Below are positions 1 through 10,797 of a stretch of 64,000 nt of DNA, piece by piece. Origin of the DNA: Blasia pusilla (Eukaryota; Marchantiophyta; Marchantiopsida; Blasiales); assembly GCA_050084515.1 (NCBI GenBank), contig CM114271.1, positions 27,590,001 to 27,654,000 of the forward strand. Direction: 5' to 3'. Numbering within the stretch: the stretch's first letter is position 1; each line of letters begins with the position of its first letter. The position numbers and the translations under genes were made by a program. The notes under the pieces were generated by a model. That model was not told the origin of the DNA and did no database searches. It was given only the letters and a program-made list of their open reading frames with translations.

Positions 1-354
1 GAGTGGAGGCTCTATGAAGACAAGGGCCTCTAAGGAGCAGAATGTCCTAGATAGGGCGGGCTTCGTCCCATAGAGGCCCCTCTCCTCATAGAGCAGGCCT
101 TTCATGGGTCGAGCCCGCACTCCTTGGGCCTACCTTGGACTAATGCGCCCTTAGGGCGGGCCAATATAGGCAATTTCCAGCCCACCTCTCTTAATTTGAA
201 CCCGCACCCATTCTTGTGTCTCAAGCCTGCGCAGGCCACTTGGGTACCAAAAACACCCGGATGGGGAAATTCTTGGGCATGTATGTTTTTGTGCAACCTT
301 GGGGCAAGTGCTCCATCTTGGAGGAGGTGATGAGCCCACACCAAGAGTATACGA
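1..354. other. Flank left of the Mutator-like element, no gene recognised
   Basis: Several short overlapping open frames exist on both strands, but none has a recognisable domain or a consistent frame. The stretch ends at the 10-bp target-site duplication of the element to its right. I could not match it to the gypsy sequence that begins at 14529. Confidence 0.5.
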
Positions 355-364
355 GTGTGATCAC
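355..364. repeat. Left target-site duplication (GTGTGATCAC)
   Basis: The ten bases GTGTGATCAC stand directly before the purine-rich left terminus and recur directly after the right terminus at 14519-14528. A 10-bp duplication lies within the 8-11 bp range of Mutator-like elements. The core TGATCA is itself a palindrome, but the whole 10-mer is repeated in direct orientation. Confidence 0.75.
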
Positions 365-425
365 GGGGGCTCGTGTTGTGGCAGGAGAGAGGAAGAGAGG
401 AGAGGAAGAGAGGAGAGTCTCTCTT
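365..425. repeat. Left terminal inverted repeat of Mutator-like element
   Basis: It starts GGGGGCTCGTG and runs into GGAGAGAGGAAGAGAGGAG. The reverse complement of the right end (from 14518 inward) reads GAGGTGCGG, then AGAGGAGAGAAAGAGAGGAAG. The repeat is about 50 bp and imperfect. Both ends are GA-rich, so chance similarity is a risk; the flanking duplication is the stronger evidence for the boundary. Confidence 0.6.
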
Positions 426-885
426 AAAAAAAAAGGGCCAAATCCGCCTCCTCTCTTCAAAAAATTTTGACATATTTGAAATTTTTGTTTGCTTTCAAAT
501 TCATGAAATCTTTAGAAGAGAGTAGGTAGTGGTCCACATTCGGGCCTTAAGAAACCTCCTTTTTTCAGAGGGCGAAAAACAAGTAGACATCATAAGACCA
601 CTACAAACATTTTTCCATCACTCTCCATGTGAGCCTAAGTTCCTTCACATTGCCTGTCTCGCCTGATAAGTTGTGCCTGTGGCTATTTTTTTGGAGGACC
701 ATTGGCAAATAATGTGACCAGAAGTAGCAATCTCATCTCAATGAAAGGTTCAAATAAAGACCAACTTTGTGAAATGTGAACACAGGAGACAATAATTAAA
801 CCAAAAGATTGTTAGCTGTCTGGAGTAAAGAGAAACTGATGTCCCTTCATTCAGATCCTAAATCTGATAAACCGAGAAGCTGCAC

Positions 886-1308
886 TCCTCCCAACCCGTC
901 GGAATTTTATAGGTTCCAACTCTTGCAACCCATCGGAATTAGATGGCTTGCACCCCTTGCAAGCAAGCTTACCATAACAAAGGAAAGATTTGAGAAGTGA
1001 TTCCATTCCACCCTGTACCCACGAAAATTTAACTGTTTGGGAATCCGAAATGGCAATCCGACAGGTTATAAGAATCCAGCACGTCTTAGAGAAGAAAAGA
1101 AGCCTAAGATTGGTTTGATGATACTAGGGGAACGAGCCAAAAGTGAAGAAGCCCGTCACAATGCCTCAAAATTTGGTCTCCCAGGGAAAAATTCGGATCA
1201 CTCAAGTAGCCAACCTGTCAAAATCCGACAGCTTGCCTAGAAATGGTTGAAAAGTTGCAGTGGTCAAAAAGTGAAAAGTTGCAACCCATCGGAATCCGAC
1301 GGGTTGCA
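886..1308. repeat. Left-arm palindromic repeats (about 5 copies)
   Basis: Copies or half copies of the palindrome occur near 892, 925-950, 1053, 1208-1235 and 1282-1308. The copy at 1282-1308 is nearly perfect: GCAACCCATCGGA, one spacer base, TCCGACGGGTTGC. No coding sequence was found in this arm. Confidence 0.75.
1048..1235. repeat. Duplicated block, copy 1
   Basis: This block of about 185 bp is similar to 1737-1916. Shared landmarks in the same order are GGCAATCC near its start, GAAGAAGCCTA, TTTGATGATACTAGGGGAA, GTGAAGAAGCCCG and a closing palindrome copy. Its function is unknown. Both copies begin and end in palindrome sequence, so the duplication probably arose through those repeats. 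Confidence 0.8.
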
Positions 1309-1736
1309 AAATTGTAATTCTAAGTAGCTAGACGAACACAATCCACAAGTCCAAAAAAAATATTCAGCAAAATTTTACAAACACCATTATCGGTTGAAAA
1401 AATCTCGTCCTTTATTACATCCGAAGGAATCTCGGAAATGTACATGTGATCTAGTCTATGATTTCTTCAGCCTTCTCATCTACAAATTTGCTCATGACTC
1501 TCCTAGGTTCCTGTACAAAAGGAATGTCTTGGGATACAAGTGGCTCCTTTGGCCGATTGTAGACGGGGATCGAAAATGTTGGCGAATTCGAGAGCCTTGG
1601 CCCCCCCCTAGGTACACCATAACGGTCCCATGTAACCTGATTTGAGTCCCATCGCCTTCCTCGGCAGTATATCTTGTACGCTCTGCAATGTGACATCCAT
1701 CCAATATCAATACGTGCTCCGTCCTTGGAAATACCA

Positions 1737-1916
1737 TGATGGCAATCCCACAGGTAGTAGGAATCCAACATGTCTTGGAGAAGAGAAGAAGCCTACGCCT
1801 TGTTTGATGATACTAGGGGAAGGTGCTAAAGTGAAGAAGCCCGCCAGAATGCCTCTAAAGAGTCCGAAAGAGTCCGATCACTCACGCAGCCAACCTGTAG
1901 GAATCCGACAGGTTTC
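1737..1916. repeat. Duplicated block, copy 2
   Basis: Diverged direct copy of 1048-1235, ending in the palindrome copy at 1888-1913. The two copies are about 690 bp apart. The 1394-1740 spacer holds open frames on both strands but nothing I recognise. Confidence 0.8.
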
Positions 1917-1927
1917 CTGGAAGTGGT

Positions 1928-2323
1928 TGTCGTGCGCATACATATCGCTACACAACATACATCGCTTCGTCACATCTATACCACACAACACCGATCTTCC
2001 CCACACACGGGTCGATCCACACATGTACAAAAATCAACCCATACATATACATGGAGATCACACAACAAAAATAAAGAGTAGAAAAAATGGCAACCCGGCC
2101 TAAAACTCCACTCTTCAATCTACATCGGCATATCGAGCCTCGTCCACCCTGTGCTATCAAGGAATCCGGACGCTAGCACCCTAGTCCTAGCTCACACACA
2201 TACAAGGGAGGTGCTCCAACGGCCCAACATGAGAAAGATGGCTTAGGAAAGCCATCTTCCTCTCTTATATAGGTTGGGAAGAGCCAAAAGGCTCTTCCCC
2301 TAAAAATAGCCCTTCCCTTGGTA
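1928..2323 (-). repeat. Gypsy LTR fragment inserted in the Mutator-like element (minus orientation)
   Basis: Starts TGTCGTGCGCATAC and is nearly identical along its whole 396 bp to 21488-21883, the start of the LTR attached to gypsy element C. It lacks the last ~90 bp of that LTR; the sequence diverges after 2323. It contains TATATAGG, in LTR orientation on the opposite strand. It shows that this gypsy family was active after the Mutator-like element arrived. Confidence 0.85.
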
Positions 2324-2928
2324 ACTCATACAAGAGGTTACCAGGGGCGGGTGACCTGGTCAACAAGTCATCCGTCTGTAAAAGACCTCAACATGAAAGT
2401 CGTCAGAAACGACGTTCCTGACACAATGGACCTATCCTCAACCTCATCTGACACTGTGGGACAAAGTTACACTCAAGATAGTCCTCTGGCTCCTACGCCC
2501 TATCCACGATAGATCTCGGCCTATCGGCTACCCATATGTGACACCCCTGAAAGGCCCACTAAGTCGAACACCAAGTCACCCGGCCTTGAGCAGAGCTCGA
2601 TGAGCGTTTGCATCAGGGTTGGCGACTTTTCCTTTCCTCCAAGTAAGGGGGTACTGTCTTGCATGTAAATTCCCGGGGGGGAATTTTATAAACTATCTAA
2701 GTTGTACCCATTGGAGCATGGATCCACAAGATCCAGGATCTTAAACACCTTGAAGTTGTGCTCGGGCCGAACAAAGCAGTAAACATAGGAGTGGTCCATC
2801 TGTAAAGAAGCACGTTGGAAACAATGTCAGCAACAAGAAAGAGCTACTTGACCACAAGTCTACTCTCAGTATGGTGACATAATGTGCAACACGTCCCCAA
2901 AGAACTTCGCATTATAATCCTAACATTG
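2324..2928. other. Unclassified repeat-like stretch, no gene recognised
   Basis: A polypurine run followed by GGGGGTACTGTCTTGC (about 2646-2662) resembles the junction between the end of a retrotransposon interior and an LTR start. No coding domain or second LTR was found to confirm this. A run of seven G lies at about 2673. Confidence 0.35.
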
Positions 2929-3265
2929 GAGCAACCTATCGGAGTCCGACGGGTTGTTTTACAAGTGTTAGTGATTTTTTTGTCCATGAGCAACCCGTCG
3001 GAAGGCGAAAGGTTGCTGGCTTAGAGCAGCCCATGGTTGGCTAAGAGCAACCTGTCGCTTTCAAACGGGTTGCATCATTCCAGAAACACAAGGAAAAATC
3101 ATGAGCACTTGCAACCCGTCGGGTTCTGACGGGTTGCATTCACCCAATGGAGACTTGCGGTAAATTTGCAACCCGTTGCTTTCAGACGGATTGCACCACC
3201 GAAGTCTCCAGCTCAAACAATCCGATGGGTTGCATGCAGAGATGCAACCCGTCGGAGAAAGACAA
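2929..3265. repeat. Palindrome array downstream of the minus-strand gene (about 7 copies)
   Basis: Copies lie at about 2929, 2989, 3047, 3110, 3167, 3209 (half) and 3241, a spacing close to 60 bp. The best copy, at 3110-3136, reads GCAACCCGTCGGG then TCTGACGGGTTGC. The array begins where the minus-strand gene's coding sequence ends, so it probably lies in that gene's 3' region. Reading through the copies gives the CNPSxSDGLQ peptides seen in short open frames here. Confidence 0.85.
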
Positions 3266-6200
3266 TTTGGATATAAATTTAGAGCCCTTACTCGAATTTG
3301 ACTCGTCGCGGATCGGAGTGGGTACTCGTTCTTGATGACCCACGATTGCGCCGTCCTCCACTTCAGCGACCTCTTGACGCACTGGAGGTTGAAGAGCTTG
3401 TCCTTGCTCCCTCCAGTCAAAACTAAGAAACATCCCCTGTCACTGAGATAAGCGTCTACAAAGGAAAACAGGAGCGTGATCTGGTCATAAGAAAGAGGGA
3501 CATTCCAGTCTGGGACCCCGTCGAACGGATTCTCGTCCCACAAGCGCAACCCCGAGGGAAAATCGGCGACGAGGAGATCCACCGCCACCTCTTTGACCTC
3601 CCCATGGACCGTCCAGGGAGCGTGCCCATTTTTTTGAAGCTTGCGTCCCAGCGTTGTCAATTTCTCGATGGCGGGTGTCGACGCTTGGGAACTGAAACGT
3701 TTCAGCTCATCGAGAAGATTTGTGTAGTGAATGATGACGCTTGTCCAGGTCGTTGTTTCTCTATGTCTTCCCAAGGATGATGGAGTGTATTCCACATCCT
3801 GGTCTGCTCCGTGGGACAACCCTGGCGCCTCTCGCTTCCGCTTCTCCCGAGTCTGCGGTCGGCTTGTTGGGGTCTCTATGACCTCAGACTCTGGTGGAGT
3901 TTTTTTTGCAAGACCTGGTCCGACCCTCTCTCCCCGCTCGCCCGGACGATTCCGGCTCTCGCCTTGAATTTTCAGCCTCTCTTTGGGAAGACTCGGCCTC
4001 GGAATTCTTCGATCCCCTCGCCTTGGCTTTGAGACCCGCTGTAGATTTGTCCTTGGCGGTGACGACATTGGACACCAACTCCGCTGTCTTGAGGGCTTGC
4101 TCCTCCGCATCTCCTTCGAAAAAGTCTTCAGGCTGCACAAAATTGGGGATGTCGTCCCTACCTGCGGCCACTGCATCATAGAGCTGGCGTAGATCTTTCT
4201 CGGTTATGTCCTGAGGGTCGTTGAAGTCCAGCCAAATCGAGAAATTCTCCACCTTCCAATCGGACATGCTTTGAGCCATCTCCATGTCGTACATGGAAAA
4301 TGTCTCTCCATCAGGCGGAGAAGCCCATAATTTGCAGGCTGCCGATATTTTTCGGCAGTTACCTGCATTCTTACAATGGATAAGGTACCTGAACACCATG
4401 CGTTAGGCAACTCTTAGTCGAGATGCATCGGCTTCCTGCTCCTGAAGATCTTGCTTCTTCTTTGCGAAATCCCTTTTTTTCGCTTCTATTTCTTCGTCAA
4501 GGTCTGCCTGAGGGAGGATGCGATCCTTGAACATCATCCTAAAACCTGGGTTTTTAATGGGCTTGTCCCGCATGTCATCCAGGCAAAGTTCAAAATCTTC
4601 AGCACTCTCCAGGTTTGTTTCCTCCGGAACTGGCTCTATTCTTTTCAGCTCCGCTTGGAGACCCACGAGCATGGACTTCCCGAGAAGCCGCAACGCGTCC
4701 CAAAATGACCATTCACGGAGCCAATGGGAGATCACTGGATCAGAGACACCCAAAGGATGGTGTGCCGCCCTCTTTTGGGCCTCTGTGCCCTCGAGACTGA
4801 TTTTCATCAGTCGAATTCTCCTAAATTCGCTAATTCTAGACAAGGCAAATCGATGCACGCGATCGAGAGACACTTTCTCCCCAATCCGACCTTGCGGATC
4901 TTCATCCCTCTTCCGCTGGCGCTTGATTATCGCCTTCAGCTCCTTGTAGAAATCGGGGCCAAGTTCGGGGTTGAGAATGGCGATGTAGCGTTGCATCTTG
5001 CTTGCCGTGTACTTCGTAGCTGAAGATACTGCCGCTTGGATGAACTTTGCATGCTCAGACACAGACACATTCTCCCTCCGCTCCAGCTCCAGTGCAGCGC
5101 TCTTCTTGGCGGCCTGTATCTTCGACCAGCAAAGGATTGTCATGGCTGCATCTTGGGAAATAAATTTATTTGCCCAAGTCTTTTTTTTATTTGAGCACCC
5201 TTTTCCAGGATGTCATTTACAAGGGCGTCGCCCAAGAACCCCTTGTACTCTGCCGGATGCGTCGTTAGCACTTTCTTCACCCAATCGCAATCTTGGATCC
5301 AGTGGTGGGTGACATTCCCCTCCGATACAATCCTGCACATCCAAACTCAATATGAGAAATTTTGCAAGGTCCATGGGTTCTTGCAACCCGTCGGACTCTG
5401 ACAGGTCGTCACAGCTCATGGTCGGAATGGTAGCTACGAGCTAAATTTTGCAACCCATCGGAGTCTGACGGATTGCATTCAGATTTATGATTGCCTGGTT
5501 TCAACCCGTCGGACTCTGACGGGTTGTCAGATAATTTGTATTTAGAGAGTGATTACAGAGAGAAAAGTGAACATATCAACCCGTCGGAGTCGGACAGGTT
5601 GCACAATTTCAATTAAAGCTGCAATTTGACGCCAAAAATGTAGCTCCCCTACTTCCAAATGCAACCTGTCGGACTCCAACGAGTTGCTTTCGGCCAAAAA
5701 CATTAAAAAATAGCTATGAGTCAAGCAACCCGTCGGACTCCGACAAGTTGCTTTCTTCAAAAAACATCCAAAAACAGCGGCCAGTCGAGCAACTCGTCGG
5801 ACTCCGACGAGTTTCTTTCGGCCAAAAACATCCTAAACCTGTGGTCAGTCGAACAACTCATCAGAATCTGACGAGTTGCTTTCGGCCAAAAACATCCTAA
5901 ACCTGTGGTCAGTCGAACAACTCGTCGGACTCGCTTTCGGCCATAAACATCATAAACCTGTGGTTAGTCAAACAACTCGTCGGAGTCCGACGAGTTTCTT
6001 TCGGCCAAAAATATCCTAAACCAGTGATCAGTCGAACAACTCATCGGAGTCCGACGAGTTGCTTTCTGCCAAAAACATTCCAAAAATAGTGGCGACTCAA
6101 ACAACTTGTCGAAGTCCGACGGTTTGCAGCAAGAGGAAACTTACATGTTCATGGCATGCATGGCCATCTCCACCGTCGCCATGTGATGAGGGAATGGATG

Positions 6201-7335
6201 TAGCACCAGTGCCTTCATGCAAAAATGTGCCTCCAATGAGTTTGGGCGCTCCTCTGCAAACTGGGTCCACGTCATGAACATGTGGTTTCCATCCCAGATG
6301 AAGAAATACAGCTTCCGCATCCAGCTGAATTCCATCCCCTCTATCGCCCTTCTGAATTCCTGATCTCTCATCCTCCAGAATGTGTCGAGCGCTTCCAAGT
6401 CCTCCTCCATAACCAGCGCTTGGGTTCCATGGTCATCGTAAGGCTGAACATAGAACGGAGGGAAGTTGTCGACTTAGGATGCTGTCGCTGCCGATTATTT
6501 CAGCTTTGCAATATCCTTGTCAGACTGAATTTCGCAGACGTACTCCATTGTTCGCAATTAGCAAAGTGGAATTCTCGGGGCGTTATGGCCCTCCATCAGT
6601 GCCATCTGCTTTACCACCTGTCACAACGGGGACAAGGTCAATAAGCTACACTAAATTGCCAATGAATTGCAACATGGGCCTTCATATAATTCAAAGAACA
6701 CAGATCCTCTCTTACTCGCTCAAAGACTGGGTCGGTGTCTTGGCCAGCCAACTGCTCTGGGACAGCAGTTAGCAAGTCCACTGGAAACTCGTCGATCCGA
6801 TAGAGGTCGATTTCTTCCACCGGGCTTAGAGACGAGGATGACCGCTCTCCTGGTTCTTCAGCGATGTCCACCATCTCCACGCTGGCGGTCCTCATGACCT
6901 CATCGTCCGTCACTTGAACTTCAGCCATTTTCGCTATATTGATTGTGTCCCCGGACTTCATCGGGGACATTTCCTGCATCTTAACACTTTTGGTTGGACG
7001 GGCAGGGATTTCTTCAATGGCAATTTCTTTTTCCCTCCGAGCTTTTTCCAATTCTACTCTCCTCATCGACGCGTCTTTTCACGCTTTTTGTCGGTGATCC
7101 TTTTCTTCAAGGCCTGCGACGCCTTAGCCTCTGCGTTCTATTTTTTGAGTGCCTCATTTACACGTTTTGCAAGAAGCTCCTGCTTGTGCATCTCCGCTTC
7201 CCTTTCCCGCTCCTCGATTTCTTGCTGCCTTATCTCATTGGCCGAACGAGGCCCTAGAGATGGTGACGCAAGAGTCCTCATTGACTTGGGAGTGAAGCTC
7301 CCAGCCTTGTTTGCTTTAGATTTTTTCCTCGTCAT
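3242..7335 (-). pseudogene. Minus-strand transposon gene of unknown function, broken; possible methyltransferase-like C-terminal domain
   Basis: I infer one gene, read from an ATG at 7335 (MTRKKSK) down to about 3242. Segments in order: 7335-6638, a charged, probably coiled-coil N-terminus (EREREAEMHKQELLAKRV) with one TAG at 7138 and a frameshift near 7070; 6600-6141 (EALDTFWRMRDQEFRRAI, FIWDGNHMFMTWTQFAEE); a palindrome-filled gap at 6130-5345, probably an intron; 5340-4403, rich in Lys/Arg/Glu, with a frameshift near 5140; a TAA at 4403 in an otherwise continuous frame; 4399-3900 (SIWLDFNDPQDITEKDLRQLY); a frameshift in a T run near 3905; then a globular end with VDLLVADFPSGL and GCFLVLTGG. 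The last pair is spaced like motif IV plus the following strand of an amino-methyltransferase, but the proline-rich catalytic motif is not canonical. It diverges from the transposase and is probably the element's accessory gene. Confidence 0.55.
5380..6130. repeat. Intronic palindrome array with ~63-bp tandem units (12 copies)
   Basis: Palindromes start near 5382, 5449, 5501, 5575, 5660, 5724, 5788, 5851, 5911, 5970, 6034 and 6099. From 5660 on, the spacers also repeat (CTTTCGGCCAAAAACATCC then AACCTGTGGTCAGTCGAA), giving true tandem units of about 63 bp. The copy at 5911 has lost its right arm. The array fills the gap between two coding segments of the minus-strand gene, so it is most likely within an intron. 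Confidence 0.85.
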
Positions 7336-7583
7336 TGTTCCCGAAAATACCTCATATGGACAAGCAAATTGCTCTCTCTGCATGAGGAATCGCCTTGATG
7401 AGTCGCCTTGCTGATGTCGCGATGAGTCGCCTTGATGAGTAGCTCGAATCATCTCGCGATAGTTCTCTCAAATTGTCTCGCGATGAGTTGCCGTGTAAAT
7501 CGCCCCTTGGTATCTGGTCAGCTACTGTGCGGAAGAGCAATTGAGATCGCAAAACGAAAAACCGGAAATGAGCGAACCTTCCC

Positions 7584-7592
7584 CTATTTATA
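7584..7592 (-). promoter_or_regulatory. TATA box of the minus-strand gene
   Basis: On the minus strand this reads TATAAATAG, a canonical plant TATA element, about 250 bp upstream of the proposed ATG at 7335. It lies just outside the palindrome array at 7680-8618. Confidence 0.55.
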
Positions 7593-7679
7593 CTTTTCGA
7601 GCCGTTGGGCTGACCGTTGGGTCGCATCGTCCTTTCGACAGCGACGTGCCAGCCGTTATGGAAATTTGGACGTGAAAAA

Positions 7680-8618
7680 CACCAACCCAACGGCTTCGAC
7701 AAGTTGCACGCTTCTCGAGGGTTCAAGGCATCCGTCCTCGTGGCAACCCGTCGAAGACCGACAGGTTGCACGCCTCTGCCGTCTTCGGACAAGAACGCGA
7801 GGTACCCGCGCAACCCGTCGGAGACCGGTGGGTTGCACCCTTCCCTCGTCTTGGGATAACAAGGCGGGCTTCCAGCGCAACTCGTTGGAGGCCAACAGGT
7901 TGCACGCTTCCTTCATGTAAGCGTTACAAGGCGACTCATCGCACAACCCGTCTGAGGTCGACGGGTTGCGCGCCTCCGCTGTCTTTGGGCAAGAAGGTGC
8001 GGAACCCGCGCAACTCGTCGGAAACAGACGGGTTGCACGCTTCCTTAATGTAAGCGTTACAAGGTGAGGCAATTGCGCAACCCGTCTGAGGCCGACAGGT
8101 TGCGCGCCTTCGTCGTCTTCGGGCAAGAAGCCACGGCACCCGCGCAACTTGTCGGAGATCGATAGGTTGCATGCTTCCTTCATGTTAGCGTTACAAGGTG
8201 AGGCACAAGTGTGCAACCCGTCCGAAGCCGATGGGTTGCATGCTTTGCTTATCTTGGGTTAATAGGCGAGGTACAAGGGCAACCCGTGAGTTATCGACAG
8301 GTTGCACGCTTTCCTATCCCTCGGGTAACAATGCGAAAACGCATAGTTCCGAGGCAACCCATTGCAATCCGACGGGTCACAAGATCTACCCTGAGTTGGA
8401 CAATCCCGCAAAAGTCCCCAACGATTGGTCGCCTTAGCATATGCAAGCGATATCTTGTGTTTGATGCTAGCAAAATCGACTCAACAGACCTTTGGTCGGC
8501 AAGAAGGGGGTACCAACCCAACGGACTCCGACGCGTTCCAACAAAATGAAGTGTGTGCTTCGCAACCAACGTCTCTGATTCCCAAATTCTGCAACCCACT
8601 TGACTCTGATAGGTTGCA
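7680..8618. repeat. Intergenic palindrome array between divergent promoters (13 copies)
   Basis: Copies start near 7680, 7741, 7809, 7874, 7941, 8008, 8073, 8144, 8211, 8277, 8352, 8513 and 8589. Spacing between 7741 and 8277 is 65-71 bp. Spacers alternate between two types (one containing CTTCGGGCAAGAAG, the other TGTAAGCGTTACAAGG), so the higher-order unit is about 134 bp. Several copies carry paired changes that keep the inverted symmetry, for example GAGGCCAACAGG at 7874. It occupies most of the spacer between the two TATA boxes. Confidence 0.9.
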
Positions 8619-8710
8619 ACAGAATTGAATCCATTGTGTCAGATATTTTCACCTACCAAACTTCATCTTGTTAGTCAAATTCTGTCAGGAGAATCTGAGT
8701 CCCTATTCAC

Positions 8711-8719
8711 TATAAATTA
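8711..8719 (+). promoter_or_regulatory. TATA box of the transposase gene
   Basis: TATAAATTA lies 68-76 bp upstream of the transposase ATG at 8787, just past the last palindrome of the intergenic array. A short hexamer repeat separates it from the ATG, so the 5' leader would be short and pyrimidine-rich. Confidence 0.55.
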
Positions 8720-8721
8720 AA

Positions 8722-8760
8722 CATTCTCATTCTCATTCTCATTCTCATTCTCATTCTCAA
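8722..8760. repeat. (CATTCT)n hexanucleotide repeat in the transposase leader
   Basis: About six copies of CATTCT lie between the TATA box and the start codon. Length polymorphism would alter only the untranslated leader. Confidence 0.9.
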
Positions 8761-10797
8761 TCTCCTCCGGGTGGAATCTTCTGGGAATGGATAATTATGT
8801 GAAGCTCACTTGTGGCAGTCATCTAGCGGCCCTTCCTCAATCAGAAATCGTTCGACTGCAAGCTCGTGAGTCTTTCATACTAGTGGATGAAATTTTTCTC
8901 TCACTTCGATTTCTTCTCCAAATTGGAATCATCTTTGTATCCAAGGATGTTAGGGTGGACGGTACGGAGGACATAATAGATGAGACAGTTCAGCCAGTGA
9001 TTGCAGACCGTAAAGTATGGAATCTCCTACCTCTAGCAAATGGTCAATATAGAGTTTACGGCTTGCCCCTTAATTCTTCTGTTTCCCAAGTAGACGGTCG
9101 AGAATTTCCTAGTGCACCGAGCTCTACGTTTGCAACTCCTAGCTCAGTAGATCCGGCTTCGACTCCAACTTCACATGCTCGTAACAATGTTGTACTTCTT
9201 GAAGACATTCCGTATGTTATCAACCTCAGTGGATCTGTCGGACACCAACCAGGCCCTCTATTCGCCTACTCGTTCCTCTTGCCAGTATTAGGCAATAGTT
9301 TGCTATCGTCTCTGGCCTTGAAAATGTTCAAGCACATTCTTGTCGATGAGTTGCCACCCACGTACGATGATAATTGCATTTTTGAGTTGCCTCCACTTGC
9401 TACTCCTGCTCAAAAGAAAGATGGAGGACGCTTGAAGAGTATGGACAGAAAGTCTGATTGTCATCGATGGTGCATGCTTCAACGGACTAGTGCTTCAATT
9501 CCAGATGGTCCTTGGATTGTCTCCCACTGCCAATACGTTGGAGCCTTGGAGTGTAGAAGTCCAGCATGCCTATATCTAGAGTGCAACGGGCGAGTCAATA
9601 CGTCGCAATTCCCCCCCAAGAATGCAGAAACTCCATACGAGGTCGGTGCCACCATACCGCCGGGAGGCCATCGATGTTCTCATTGTCAGGCATCCCCCTT
9701 CTGCGTTGGAGCGTGTCCTGCATACATATTTTTCATTGTCCACGACTTGGGCTCCACGTCAAAGTACACAAGGCTGGAAGTTCATGTTGGCTCCCACACT
9801 CATCTTGTGACCGATGCAATTCAGAGACACATCAAGGAGGATGTGGCGAAGAAAGTTTCGGAGGTCTACAGAAACTCTCCGGGTTCAAAGCCCGGAGTGA
9901 TCAAGCTCACAATAGCATCACAAATTTGCGAACAATTGCTTGGAATCCCTCGACAGGGCGAGATCACGGCTGATGAGGAGAAACAACTATGGGAAAATCT
10001 TGCATTTCTCGCTGATCCTGAATGCTTCTGGAATTTTCTGAGTCAAATACGGGTACTGGATGGAAAGCCGGCCGAAATGGATGCCATTTCCAGAATCAAG
10101 GCCAACTCCAGATTTCCATTCATTCAGAGATGGCAGTTCATGGGCCAGGGAGGCGAGGGATGTAGGGCCTATGTCTTCAAAATGTCAACCACAGGTCCGT
10201 CGAGTGGCCTCGATCTTATAGATCGAATGAGAGAAGGGGAAGATCTTTACGGCAGCTAGGTAAGCTTTGATATTTGCTACAGAGTGCTGAATGGATGGTT
10301 GAGAATGGGTGCTTACGTTTATGACCATGTGGAGAAGGGACTCAAAACTATATTTGTCTGTGAAGTAAAACCAGAAGACGTTGGCAGTTTGAAGATGTGG
10401 TGGTTACTCTTATTGGAGGTGGTGAAGGAAAATAAAAGGCCACCTCCGGAAAATTTATGGGTTCATGGCGGACAATGCACAACCAGGGTGGATTGCTATC
10501 AAGGAAGTGTTCTTGGGTGGAGAGGTTCAACCGGAGAGGGAAAGTTTGGATGCTTTCCATTGGCAAGAGTCTGTGACCCGTACACCAAATCTTGCATCAA
10601 GGAGAATAAGAGGACAGAGCATATCACTCTACTCCAACGCTGTTAGGACAACAAAACCTTGAAACACGCCATGGAATGCCAAGAAGAACTTCATGGATGG
10701 TGGAGGAAGCATGCGATTGAGGGGAAGTACAAAGAGTTGTGCTCTTGGTTGAGTTGGTGGACTGTACGTATGAGACAATGGGGAAACTTCATGTGGC

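Noticed and set aside
102-473. Small proteins at the window start
   Set aside because: Overlapping frames on both strands without domains; they cross the transposon boundary at 355-365.
7656-8437. Short proteins with CNPSxSDGLQ, QPVGLRRVA or RRPTGCT motifs
   Set aside because: These peptides are just the palindrome read in different frames on both strands; no conserved frame or start links them.
5380-8618. CRISPR array
   Set aside because: Palindromic repeats with regular spacing look CRISPR-like, but spacers are themselves repeated, repeat sequence varies, no cas gene exists, and the setting is a plant transposon.
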